This document shows, one piece after another, positions 5,728 to 12,500 of a stretch of DNA of 13,632 nucleotides; the stretch's first letter is position 1, and every line of letters starts with the position of its first letter. The notes beneath the pieces were generated by a model, which had not been told where the DNA came from, searched no databases, and was given only the letters and a program-made list of their open reading frames with translations. The DNA lies in NCBI GenBank assembly GCA_030643515.1, contig DAOWLH010000044.1, positions 1-13,632 of the forward strand, read 5' to 3'. This DNA is from Dehalococcoidia bacterium. Its GTDB lineage: Bacteria > Chloroflexota > Dehalococcoidia > Dehalococcoidales > DAOWLH01. The translations under genes were made by a program, and so were the position numbers.

Positions 5728-7414
5728 CAATCCCCTTTATTTTACTGGCTGCCTTATCCAGTGGCACCAGCTCGGTTTCCTTCTCAGAGCGCCGCTTCAA
5801 CTCAACGCTTTCTTTCTCCAGTGTGCGCGGGCTGATGGTTACCCGCAGCGGAATCCCCAGAAGGTCGGCATCGTTGAACTTGACGCCGGGTGACTCGACA
5901 CGGTCGTCGAAAAGCACCTCAAGACCCAGCGCCTCAAGCTCGGTGTAGAGGCTTTCGGCAGCCGCCGTTACACCGGGGGTTTCCGTGGACAGGGGGCAGA
6001 GGTAGACTTGGTACGGGGCAACTGATATCGGCCAGATGATGCCCTTGTCGTCGTGGTTCAATTCGACGATGGCCGCCATCAGACGGCCGATGCCGATGCC
6101 GTAGCAGCCCATGACGATGGGGTGGCGGGCGCCGCCAGCATCGGTGAAAAAAGCATCCAGCTTGTTGCTTAAAAAAGTACCCAGCTTGAAGACGTGGCCA
6201 ACCTCGATACCCTGCGCCGAGAGCAGCTTGCCGCCGCAGCCGGGGCATCTGTCTCCGGCACGGGCCAGGGCGATATCGACAACCATGTCAGCCTTGAAGT
6301 CCCTGGGGTAGTTGACATTTTTTAAGTGGGTATCCGGTTTGTTGGCACCGGCAACAAAATTAACTCCGGTTTTAATGGAATCATCGGCGATAATCTTAGT
6401 TCCTTTAAGGCCCACCGGTGATGCCGAGCCGGTGACTATCCCCGCTGCCTTCGCCTCCTCTTCGGTGGCCAGGCGCAGTTCAGTGCTGTGCAGGACGTTA
6501 GCAAGCTTTACCTCGTTTACTTCCAGGTCTCCCCGGATGAGGACGAAGATAAGCTTGTTATCGGCCATGTAGAACACCGCCTTCAGGGTGCCGCTCCGGG
6601 GCACTTTGAGGAAGCCAGAGACCTCTTCAATGGAGTGATAGCCCGGGGTAGCCACCTCCTTCGCCGGTAGGGGTTCGCCACTTGCTATCTTTTCCTTGAC
6701 GCTGGTTGCCTTCTCGGCATTGGAGGCACAGTGGCAGCTTTCGCAGTGGATGACCTCGTCCTCGCCGGTTTCGCAGACTACTATGAACTCATGGGAGTCC
6801 TTGCCGCCGATGGCGCCGCTGTCGGCTTCGATGAGCATGGCCGGCAGCCCGCAGCGCTTGTAGATGTTGCCATAGGCTCCAAGCATCTTCTGGTAGCTCC
6901 GGTCCAGCCCTTCTTCGTCGGCGTCGAAGCTATAGAGGTCTTTCATAGCGAACTCGCGGGCTCGAATCAGCCCACCCCTGGGCCTGGGCTCGTCACGGAA
7001 TTTGGTCTGGATTTGATACAGCAGTAGCGGTAGGTCGCGGTAGCTCTGCACATGCTGGCTGGCCAGCTGAGTGATGACTTCTTCGTGGGTTGGCCCCAGG
7101 GCTAGCTGTCGCTCCTTGCGGTCGCAAAGGGTAAACAGGCTCTTACCGAAGGAGGCATCCCGCCCTGTCTTCCGCCACAGCTCGATCGGCTGGAGCACGG
7201 GCAGGCTGAGCTCCTGGCCGCCGGCCTTGTTCATCTCATCGCGGATAATGTCCTCTATCTTTCGCAGCACTCGCCAGGCCAGGGGCAGGTAGCAGTAGAC
7301 TCCGGCCGTTAGCTGGCGCAGCATACCCGCCCGGAGTAGGAGCCGGTGGCTGGCGGTGTCAGCTTCGGATGGCACCTCACGCTGGGTTTTGCCGAATAAC
7401 CTGGAAAGGCGCAT
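5711..7414 (-). CDS. proS: prolyl-tRNA synthetase, bacterial type with editing insertion
   Basis: Class II enzyme that charges tRNA-Pro with proline using ATP, in the cytosol. The 567-residue length fits the bacterial (ProRS-B) type. The N-terminus MRLSRLFGKTQREVPSEADTAS is canonical. The catalytic core follows (GVYCYLPLAWRVLRKIEDIIRDEM; motif 2 region RDEPRPRGGLIRAREFAMKDLYSF). The INS editing domain that deacylates Ala-tRNA-Pro lies at about 225-405 (GFLKVPRSGTLKAVFYMAD, ANKPDTHLKNVNYPRDF). Motif 3 is GCYGIGIGRLMAAIVE, followed by an anticodon-binding domain. Cysteine pairs CESCHC and CPGCGG resemble those in other bacterial ProRS. The start overlaps the stop of the upstream membrane gene as TAATG, so translation is probably coupled. 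The 3' end overlaps pheT by 17 bases on the opposite strand, with no terminator between. Confidence 0.97.
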   Translation of the reverse strand: MRLSRLFGKTQREVPSEADTASHRLLLRAGMLRQLTAGVYCYLPLAWRVLRKIEDIIRDEMNKAGGQELSLPVLQPIELWRKTGRDASFGKSLFTLCDRKERQLALGPTHEEVITQLASQHVQSYRDLPLLLYQIQTKFRDEPRPRGGLIRAREFAMKDLYSFDADEEGLDRSYQKMLGAYGNIYKRCGLPAMLIEADSGAIGGKDSHEFIVVCETGEDEVIHCESCHCASNAEKATSVKEKIASGEPLPAKEVATPGYHSIEEVSGFLKVPRSGTLKAVFYMADNKLIFVLIRGDLEVNEVKLANVLHSTELRLATEEEAKAAGIVTGSASPVGLKGTKIIADDSIKTGVNFVAGANKPDTHLKNVNYPRDFKADMVVDIALARAGDRCPGCGGKLLSAQGIEVGHVFKLGTFLSNKLDAFFTDAGGARHPIVMGCYGIGIGRLMAAIVELNHDDKGIIWPISVAPYQVYLCPLSTETPGVTAAAESLYTELEALGLEVLFDDRVESPGVKFNDADLLGIPLRVTISPRTLEKESVELKRRSEKETELVPLDKAASKIKGIVTPSG

Positions 7415-7815
7415 TAGCTCTGGTCAAACTCCCTTCTGGATATGGCGACGAATATAATGGCCGGTATGCCCAACAGCTGTGATGGAATCAGGGTACATAT
7501 GGCACCGGCCAGGGCCAGCCCCCACAGCCTCCTTCGGGTAGCGTAGATGCCACCAACTATGGCTACTACGTTAATGATAACGAATGGTATGGCCACCAGG
7601 CCGATGATGGTCAGCGGCATGCCTGCTTCCCAGAAACCCAGGGAATCAAGCACATCGCGGGCTATATCGGCACCGAAGGTGGCGCTGAAGGTGATAAGGA
7701 AGGCAATGGCAATCAGCCCTAGCGAGCCGGCGACTATGCTCAAGATGCCGCCGGCAATCGGCATCCAGGTCTGGGGTGCTTGTTCCCGGGTATTGTTTTG
7801 TGGCTGTTCTACCAT
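7414..7815 (-). CDS. small multi-pass membrane protein, unknown function
   Basis: A 133-residue protein with three, possibly four, hydrophobic helices: about 19-43, 65-91 and a long segment 97-126 that may be two helices broken by prolines. The N-terminal 17 residues are polar (VEQPQNNTREQAPQ) and probably cytosolic. Between helices 1 and 2 lies a polar loop FGADIARDVLDSLGFWEAG. The basic patch ATRRRLWG at 92-99 fits the inside-positive rule. It loosely resembles small DUF4064-like membrane proteins, but I do not claim membership. Its stop overlaps the proS start (TAATG), and a candidate promoter lies at 7850-7879, so it is probably the first gene of a two-gene unit with proS. No strong Shine-Dalgarno site is seen. 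A functional link to tRNA charging is not evident. Confidence 0.8.
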   Translation of the reverse strand: MVEQPQNNTREQAPQTWMPIAGGILSIVAGSLGLIAIAFLITFSATFGADIARDVLDSLGFWEAGMPLTIIGLVAIPFVIINVVAIVGGIYATRRRLWGLALAGAICTLIPSQLLGIPAIIFVAISRREFDQS

Positions 7816-7849
7816 ACCAAATCGGAGATATTAAACCATATCAGCTGTA

Positions 7850-7879
7850 ATTATGCTAGTAGCTGGATGTGGTTGTTAA
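7850..7879 (-). promoter_or_regulatory. candidate promoter for the membrane protein and proS
   Basis: Read on the minus strand, TTAACA (7879-7874) and CATAAT (7855-7850) are 18 bases apart; each box matches the sigma-70 consensus at five of six positions. The predicted start is near 7843, about 28 bases before the ATG. It sits just after the palindrome, consistent with independent transcription of this pair. Confidence 0.55.
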
Positions 7880-7887
7880 CAACCCAC

Positions 7888-7929
7888 CCCCTTAATCCCC
7901 CTCCCTTACAAGGGAGGGGGATTAAGGGG
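7888..7929. repeat. perfect palindrome with 20-bp arms, REP/MITE-like
   Basis: Bases 7888-7907 and 7910-7929 are exact reverse complements over 20 bp, with only two central bases. The right arm carries AGGGAGGGGGATTAAGGGG, made of G-runs around ATTAA. No T-tract follows on either strand, so it is not a standard terminator. It lies between the ispG stop and the next gene's promoter. C/G-run palindromes of this look occur as dispersed intergenic repeats in several phyla (established in general; membership here is inferred). It could stabilise the 3' end of the ispG transcript. Confidence 0.85.
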
Positions 7930-7949
7930 CAAGCCTCTTCATGCTTCCC

Positions 7950-8996
7950 CTAAAACCTCTCCACCTCTCTCATCAGCACGTCAACATAGTCTTCCTCTTC
8001 AACCACACCTATCTTCTTGCCCTTGGCAAACAGCACCGCCCGGCCCTTGCCGCAGGCGATGCCGATGTCGGCGTCTCTGGCTTCGCCGGGGCCGTTGACG
8101 ACACAGCCCATAACAGCCACCTTGATCGGCTTGTTTATCTTGAGGAGCTGCTCTTCCACCTTTCTGGCAAGCTCAATGATGTCAATCTCTGCCCGGCCGC
8201 AGGAGGGGCAGCTGACCAGCACCGGCCCATGCTGGCGCAGGTTGAGACTTTTTAAGATTTCATAAGCGGCTATCACCTCTTCGCGGGGGTGGGCTGACAG
8301 CGATACCCGGATGGTGTCGCCGATGCCCATGTAGAGCAGCGGGCTGATGCCGGCAACGCTGCGGATGATGCCCGTCCGGGGTGGGCCGGCTTCGGTGATA
8401 CCGATGTGCAGCGGGTAGGGGACTTTCCGGGCGATGTCCCGGTAGGCTTCTATGGTGGTCGGCACGTTAAAAGCCTTGAGGGACACCTTGATAAGGTTGA
8501 AGTCCAGCCTCTCCAGCAGGTTTATCTGCTCCACGGCGGCGGCCACCATAAGCCGGGGGATGGAAAGCCTGGCGTCAACTGTCTTGGGCAGGCTGCCGGC
8601 ATTGACCCCGATGCGAATGGGAACGTTTCGTTCTTTGGCTGCCCGGACGATAGCCGTTACCTTTTCCGGCTGGCCGATATTGCCCGGGTTCAGCCGTAGC
8701 CCGTCGATACCGGCTTCGAGCGCTAACAGCGCCAGCCGGTAATCGAAGTGAATATCGGCGATTAAGGGGATGGAAATAGCCTTTTTTATGGCCGGTAACG
8801 CCTGGGCGGCTTCTCTATCGGGTACGGCGACGCGTACCAACTCGCAGCCGAATTCCTCAAGCTCCTTAATCTGCTGGATAGTTGACATAACATCACGAGT
8901 ATCGGTCTTGGTCATGGACTGTACCACTATGGGGGCACCACCACCGACGGTAACGCCGCCGATATTTATTGCTTTGGCTACACGTCGCTGGTTCAT
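7950..8996 (-). CDS. ispG: 4-hydroxy-3-methylbut-2-enyl diphosphate synthase (flavodoxin/ferredoxin)
   Basis: Penultimate enzyme of the MEP isoprenoid pathway. It reductively converts 2-C-methyl-D-erythritol 2,4-cyclodiphosphate to HMBPP using a [4Fe-4S] cluster, in the cytosol. The N-terminal TIM barrel is clear (VGGGAPIVVQSMTKTDTRDV, ELVRVAVPD, LIADIHFDYRLAL, GLRLNPGNIG, IRIGVNAGSL, HIGITEAGPPRTGIIRS). The C-terminal reductase-like domain has the cluster ligands Cys263 and Cys266 (SCPSCGR), Cys298 (MGCVVNGPGE) and Glu305. All are shifted by 7 from E. coli Cys270/273/305 and Glu312. The length of 348 fits the short bacterial form. The ATG overlaps the rseP stop (ATGA), so translation is likely coupled. 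It follows dxr and rseP in one minus-strand unit, placing two MEP-pathway enzymes together. Confidence 0.97.
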   Translation of the reverse strand: MNQRRVAKAINIGGVTVGGGAPIVVQSMTKTDTRDVMSTIQQIKELEEFGCELVRVAVPDREAAQALPAIKKAISIPLIADIHFDYRLALLALEAGIDGLRLNPGNIGQPEKVTAIVRAAKERNVPIRIGVNAGSLPKTVDARLSIPRLMVAAAVEQINLLERLDFNLIKVSLKAFNVPTTIEAYRDIARKVPYPLHIGITEAGPPRTGIIRSVAGISPLLYMGIGDTIRVSLSAHPREEVIAAYEILKSLNLRQHGPVLVSCPSCGRAEIDIIELARKVEEQLLKINKPIKVAVMGCVVNGPGEARDADIGIACGKGRAVLFAKGKKIGVVEEEDYVDVLMREVERF

Positions 8997-10051
8997 GGCA
9001 GCAGACTATCTCCACCGGATATTCTTATTATATCCTGAAGGGTGACGGCCAGCATGAATACCAGCAGCATGATAAAGCCGACAAGGTGCACCAGTCCCTC
9101 TCTCTTTGGTGAGATGCGCTTTCCCCGGCGCAGCCACTCCAGCAGGACAAAGGCAATCCGTCCGCCATCCAGTGATGGTAGAGGCAGTATGTTGATTATT
9201 GCCAGGTTGATGCTGAGGAAGGCGGTAAACTCCAGAAGTACGCTGACGCCGGCCCGGGCGGCCTGGCCGGTTATCTCGGCAATAGCTACCGGTCCGCCAA
9301 TCTCAAGTGATGCAGAACCGATAAACAGGCCGAGGATGGCGTTCTTGAACAGCACCATGGTTTCAAATGTCTGGCTTATGCCCATAGGTATTGCCCGCCA
9401 GAAGGGCTCGCTCTGTCTGGTTTCAGCAAGGTCAAGTGTCCTGATACTTACACCGACTGCACCTTCGTCTTCGGGGGGTTTCCACCTCGGTATCAGCCGG
9501 AACTCTTCCTCGGTGGCATCCTGGTGCTCTACCAGTACGGCTATTTCCTTGCCCAGGTTGAGTTGGATATAGCGGTTGAGGTCAGCCGAGTTGTTTATCT
9601 CCTTGTCATTTACGCTGATGATAGTATCGCCGGCGGTGATACCGGCTGCCTCCGCCGGCGAGTTTGGTGCTATATCTTCGACCACTACCTTGCCGACGAA
9701 GATGGAGTGTGGAATCATCAGGGCGATGGATATCAACAGGAAGGGAAGCAGGAAGTTCATCAGTGAGCCGGCACCCAGCACCAGCAGTCTGGTGCCGACG
9801 CCTTTACTGGCCAGGCTGCGCTCCACCTGCGGGTCCTCCTCCCCGGCCAGTTTAACAAAGCCGCCCAGGGGGAGGGCGTTTAGCGAGTACCTGGTCTCAC
9901 CCCGCTTGAAAGAGAGCAGCCGTGGCGGATAGCCCAGCCCGAACTCATCCACTTTGACACCGCGTGCCTTGGCGGTGACAAAGTGCCCCAGCTCGTGGGC
10001 AATTATGACCAGCGCCAGCACACCGAGGAAGGCGAGCAGGGTGAGAATCAT
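8993..10051 (-). CDS. rseP: RseP/RasP-type site-2 intramembrane zinc metalloprotease
   Basis: An M50 family membrane protease that cuts transmembrane segments, typically of anti-sigma factors or leftover signal peptides. The zinc site HELGH is at 19-23 in the first membrane helix (IIAHELGHFVTAKARGVKV). The third ligand is in NILPLPSLDGGR, Asp295, within a C-terminal helix. Helices are visible at about 3-22, 95-115, 272-290 and 320-340. A single PDZ domain spans about 120-190 (VVVEDIAPNSPAEAAGITAGDTIISVND), as in Gram-positive RasP; E. coli RseP has two. The length of 352 is normal. The ATG at 10051 overlaps the dxr stop (ATGA), and GGAGAG lies eight bases upstream, so its start is well supported. 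It is part of the dxr-rseP-ispG unit. The native substrate is unknown. Confidence 0.95.
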   Translation of the reverse strand: MILTLLAFLGVLALVIIAHELGHFVTAKARGVKVDEFGLGYPPRLLSFKRGETRYSLNALPLGGFVKLAGEEDPQVERSLASKGVGTRLLVLGAGSLMNFLLPFLLISIALMIPHSIFVGKVVVEDIAPNSPAEAAGITAGDTIISVNDKEINNSADLNRYIQLNLGKEIAVLVEHQDATEEEFRLIPRWKPPEDEGAVGVSIRTLDLAETRQSEPFWRAIPMGISQTFETMVLFKNAILGLFIGSASLEIGGPVAIAEITGQAARAGVSVLLEFTAFLSINLAIINILPLPSLDGGRIAFVLLEWLRRGKRISPKREGLVHLVGFIMLLVFMLAVTLQDIIRISGGDSLLP

Positions 10052-11184
10052 GCCTTTTTCTCTCCGCTGGATAGTTTAAAAGCTGTCTCCCGCGCCCAGG
10101 CATCAGCCTCTATGATGTCATCCAGAGTCGGCTTGGAGGTTGGCTGGTGATGCTCCAGCACCCGCTCCACCAGGTTTGGTATCTGGCTGAACTTGATGCG
10201 GTTGGCTAAAAAGAGCTCTACGGCTACTTCGTCGGCGGCGGAGAGCACTGCCGGGCTGGTGCCGCCGCTTCGGCCGGCTTCTAAGGCCAGGCGGAGGCAG
10301 GGGAAGGTGGCCGGGTCGGGTGGGGCAAAGTCAAGTTGGCTTATCAGGCTCCAGTCGAGCCGGGGGAGTTCCGGGTTGGGCAGGCGTTCCGGGTAGCTCA
10401 GGGCGTACTGGATGGGTAGACGCATGTCGGGATAGCTTAGCTGCGCCTTGGCCGAGCCATCAACAAACTCGACTATGGAATGGACAATGCTCTGTGGATG
10501 GATAAGCACCTCTATATCATCGTAGGGTACGTCAAACAGCCAGTGAGCCTCGATGACCTCAAACCCTTTGTTCATCAGCGTCGCCGAATCAACGGTTACT
10601 TTTTCACCCATCAGCCATGATGGATGCCTCAGGGCTTGCTCTGCGGTTACTCCTTCCAGCTGGGCTGGCGTATAGCTGCGGAAGGGGCCCCCGGAGGCTG
10701 TCAGGATTATCCGGGCAGGCGGCTTTTTTTCTCCCTCAAGGCACTGCCAGATGGCGCTGTGCTCGCTGTCAACTGGTAAAATACGGGCGCCGGTTCGCTG
10801 CGCCTCACTGATGATAATATGACCGGCGGCCACCAGGGATTCTTTATTGGCCAGGGCAATGTTTTTACCTGCTCTGGCCGCGGCCAGTGTCGGCATAAGA
10901 CCGGCCCTCCCCGGCGTGGCGATAACCACGGTATCCACCTCGGGGTGGCTGGCCATCTCTTCCATGGTCACTGGCTGGTAGCTACCTGCGGGTGGCTTTT
11001 CTCCCCGGCAGCAGACGAGCCCGGGCTTGAACTCGGCCATCTGCTCCGCCAGGAGGTCGGTATTACCGCCGGCAGCCAGTCCGACCACTGTAAACCTTGA
11101 AGGGAAGGCGCGGACGACTTCCATAGTCTGCCGGCCGATGGAGCCGGTGGAGCCCAGCACCGCCAGCCTGATAATACCAGTCAT
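10048..11184 (-). CDS. dxr: 1-deoxy-D-xylulose 5-phosphate reductoisomerase
   Basis: Second enzyme of the MEP isoprenoid pathway: it rearranges and reduces DXP to MEP with NADPH and a divalent metal, and is the fosmidomycin target. The N-terminal Rossmann fold has LGSTGSIGRQ (GSTGSIG at 11-17). GKNIALANKESLVAAG is at about 106-121. The metal ligands are Asp139 and Glu141 in LPVDSEHSAIWQCL and Glu209 in MNKGFEVIEAHWLF. The substrate-binding segment TASGGPFR is at about 162-169. The length of 378 is typical. The ATG at 11184 has only a weak AGGG-like site upstream. In many bacteria this gene follows cdsA directly. Here about 1.35 kb with opposite-strand genes lies between them, so dxr probably needs its own promoter, which I cannot place confidently in 11185-11330. 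Confidence 0.97.
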   Translation of the reverse strand: MTGIIRLAVLGSTGSIGRQTMEVVRAFPSRFTVVGLAAGGNTDLLAEQMAEFKPGLVCCRGEKPPAGSYQPVTMEEMASHPEVDTVVIATPGRAGLMPTLAAARAGKNIALANKESLVAAGHIIISEAQRTGARILPVDSEHSAIWQCLEGEKKPPARIILTASGGPFRSYTPAQLEGVTAEQALRHPSWLMGEKVTVDSATLMNKGFEVIEAHWLFDVPYDDIEVLIHPQSIVHSIVEFVDGSAKAQLSYPDMRLPIQYALSYPERLPNPELPRLDWSLISQLDFAPPDPATFPCLRLALEAGRSGGTSPAVLSAADEVAVELFLANRIKFSQIPNLVERVLEHHQPTSKPTLDDIIEADAWARETAFKLSSGEKKA

Positions 11185-11258
11185 ACTACCCTATTATCAC
11201 ATAATCAGGCGTCAGTTGCCAGCTTTGGTGGAGTTGTTTAAGGGGAAGCCACTGGGAA

Positions 11259-11287
11259 TTGACAGTGTGAAGTATAATGATTGTAAC
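11259..11287 (+). promoter_or_regulatory. ambiguous promoter region for the coiled-coil gene
   Basis: A perfect TTGACA (11259-11264) and a perfect TATAAT (11273-11278) occur, but only 8 bases apart, so they cannot act as a pair. TTGACA could use TGTAAC (11282-11287) at 17 bases, or TATAAT could act with a poor -35. On the other strand the same bases read TATACT, 19 bases after TTGATA, so a divergent dxr promoter could overlap here. Confidence 0.4.
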
Positions 11288-11330
11288 AAGCAGGATATCA
11301 AATACGATTAAACGGGGGAATGATGAATAA

Positions 11331-12131
11331 GTGGATAAGCATATCAATATTGCGGTTCTGGTGGTTGGGCTTGTAGCAAGCCTATTTTTGTATTTCCAGG
11401 AGTCCGGTCGGCTGAAAGATGCTAAATCGGAAATAGTTGATTTGGAAGGAACCGTTTCCACCCTTGAAGCAGACCTGGCAGCGGCCCAAGCCGAGGTCTT
11501 AGCCTTGGAAGCTGACCTGGCAGCGTCAGAAGCAGAAGTCTCCGCCCTGGAGGCTGACCTGGCAGCGTCAGAAGCAGAGGTCTCCGCCCTTGAAGCGGAT
11601 CTGGCAGCGGCCCAAGCCGATGTCTTAGCCCTGCAAGCAGACCTGGCAGCGGCCCAAGCTGAAGTATCCACGCTGCAAGCGGACCTGGCAGCGGCCCAAG
11701 CCGAAGTCTCAACCCTGCAAGCAGACCTGGCAGCGGCCCAAGCCGAAGTCTCAACCCTGCAAGCAGACCTGGCAGCGGCAGAAGCCGATGTCTCTGCGCT
11801 ATCTGAAGAGTTGCAAACAGTGAAAGACCCCAGGCACTTTACATCGCTTCAAGAACTAGAGGCTTGGCTGGCGCAAGATAATACAGATACAACATATCCG
11901 TTTGCATCAGCATTTGAACGTGCATACGTCCTCCAGGTAAGAGCACTGAGGGACGGATATTTACTTCCGGCGTACTTTGCAGACCCAGATTATGATCGCA
12001 TAGTTGAGTTTGTAGGCAATCTTGCCTACATAGGCGATGAGATATATTATGTTTGGGCAGGCGACGATTCCAATTTCTTGTGGGCTATTAACACACCTCT
12101 CGTGCCATCTCACCCGCTACCTTTGGATTAA
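11331..12131 (+). CDS. membrane-anchored coiled-coil repeat protein with C-terminal domain of unknown function
   Basis: A 266-residue protein without cysteine. Residues 5-23 (INIAVLVVGLVASLFLYFQ) form one membrane helix. Residues 28-165 are a long coiled coil built mainly from eight 14-residue units of the type LQADLAAAQAEVST (45-156). The C-terminal part (about 168-266) has the pattern SLQELEAWLAQD, LQVRALRDGY and GNLAYIGDEIYY. This recalls, from memory, small transglutaminase/cysteine-peptidase-like domains; the Cys and His expected there are absent, so an enzyme is unlikely. Topology is probably N-terminus in, coiled coil and head outside. The GTG at 11331 is 12 bases after GGGGG (11314-11318); ATGs at 11320 and 11323 lie in another frame. 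The gene lies inside the cdsA-dxr interval on the strand opposite the operon, and its 3' part has visibly lower GC than its neighbours, which suggests acquisition. Function unknown. Confidence 0.85.
   Translation: MDKHINIAVLVVGLVASLFLYFQESGRLKDAKSEIVDLEGTVSTLEADLAAAQAEVLALEADLAASEAEVSALEADLAASEAEVSALEADLAAAQADVLALQADLAAAQAEVSTLQADLAAAQAEVSTLQADLAAAQAEVSTLQADLAAAEADVSALSEELQTVKDPRHFTSLQELEAWLAQDNTDTTYPFASAFERAYVLQVRALRDGYLLPAYFADPDYDRIVEFVGNLAYIGDEIYYVWAGDDSNFLWAINTPLVPSHPLPLD
11463..11798 (+). repeat. eight 42-bp tandem repeats encoding a coiled coil
   Basis: Eight in-frame units of 42 bases, each 14 codons (two heptads). Units 1-4 begin CTT/TTG/CTG GAA or GAG and show more divergence. Units 5-8 begin CTGCAAGC and share GACCTGGCAGCGGC; units 6 and 7 differ at one base. 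Near-identity, including at third codon positions, points to recent duplication of the later units. The number of units may vary between strains. Confidence 0.95.
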
Positions 12132-12267
12132 TGATGGAAGATTGGAGTTCCATGCAAGTGGCCTAAAAAATATGCCGCTGTATCCTATGCCTCCACCATA
12201 AACCCAGGCAAATAACCAGGCGGGCATCTTTGGCCAATTATTCGGACCGGTCTCCGGTAACGCTCTA
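12132..12267 (+). other. intergenic spacer after the coiled-coil gene
   Basis: No convincing gene was seen. A 6-bp hairpin ATGGAA/TTCCAT (12134-12139/12148-12153) follows the coiled-coil stop but has no T-tract, so it is not called a terminator. GC is lower than in the core genes. Confidence 0.4.
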
Positions 12268-12284
12268 TTGACCGGCTGGAGACC
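12249..12284 (+). repeat. inverted repeat over the -35 region of the 55-codon gene
   Basis: GGTCTCCGGT (12249-12258) pairs with ACCGG (12271-12275) and AGACC (12280-12284), leaving CTGG unpaired; alternatively GGTCTCC pairs directly with GGAGACC. The right arm overlaps the -35 box TTGACC and the spacer, which is where a repressor operator could lie. No regulator gene is present in the window. Confidence 0.5.
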
Positions 12285-12296
12285 TTAGTATAGAAT
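12268..12296 (+). promoter_or_regulatory. promoter for the 55-codon membrane protein
   Basis: TTGACC (12268-12273) and TAGAAT (12291-12296) are 17 bases apart; each box matches the consensus at five of six positions. The start would be near 12303, about 30 bases before the ATG, leaving room for the AGGAGG at 12317-12322. Confidence 0.65.
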
Positions 12297-12332
12297 GTTA
12301 TTGTAAATAAGCCGAGAGGAGGCCTGGTTACC

Positions 12333-12500
12333 ATGTCGAGGTGGTCACGAGTAGCAACGGTTGTTCTGATGGGTGTGGCTGGGGTCGTCTTTCTTCTGGT
12401 GGGAACATTCATCTTCCCGTTTCATTTCGTTATAAGCCTGGTCCTTGGTGTCGCTCTGCTCGTCGGCAGTGGCGTTCTTACCAGGACGTGGCAGGTCTAG
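12333..12500 (+). CDS. 55-residue two-helix membrane protein, unknown function
   Basis: A short gene supported by a complete set of signals: promoter TTGACC-N17-TAGAAT, a perfect AGGAGG (12317-12322) ten bases before the ATG at 12333, and a stop TAG at 12498-12500. The product starts MSRWSRVATVVLMGVAGVVF. Helix 1 is about 7-29 and helix 2 about 32-49, joined by a tight FPFHF turn; the protein ends RTWQV. Positive residues at both ends suggest a hairpin with both termini in the cytosol. No family is recognised. It is convergent with cdsA, ends 36 bases before the cdsA stop, and lies next to the coiled-coil gene on the same strand, though with a separate promoter. It could be a small membrane regulator or stress protein; no function is claimed. 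Confidence 0.75.
   Translation: MSRWSRVATVVLMGVAGVVFLLVGTFIFPFHFVISLVLGVALLVGSGVLTRTWQV

Noticed and set aside
11422..11754. Minus-strand repetitive ORF rich in Leu, Pro and Gly opposite the coiled coil
   Set aside because: A mirror of the 42-base repeats; because the repeat length is a multiple of three, all frames stay open without meaning. The same applies to the 161-codon frame at 11186-11671.
12213..12330. TAACCAGGC / GCCTGGTTA 9-bp complement near the ribosome site of the 55-codon gene
   Set aside because: The upstream copy lies before the predicted promoter, so it would not be in the transcript. A 9-bp match at a distance of about 100 bases can be chance.
12185..12412. 75-codon minus-strand ORF
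   Set aside because: Antisense to the promoter, ribosome site and half of the 55-codon gene; basic, Thr-rich and without start signals.
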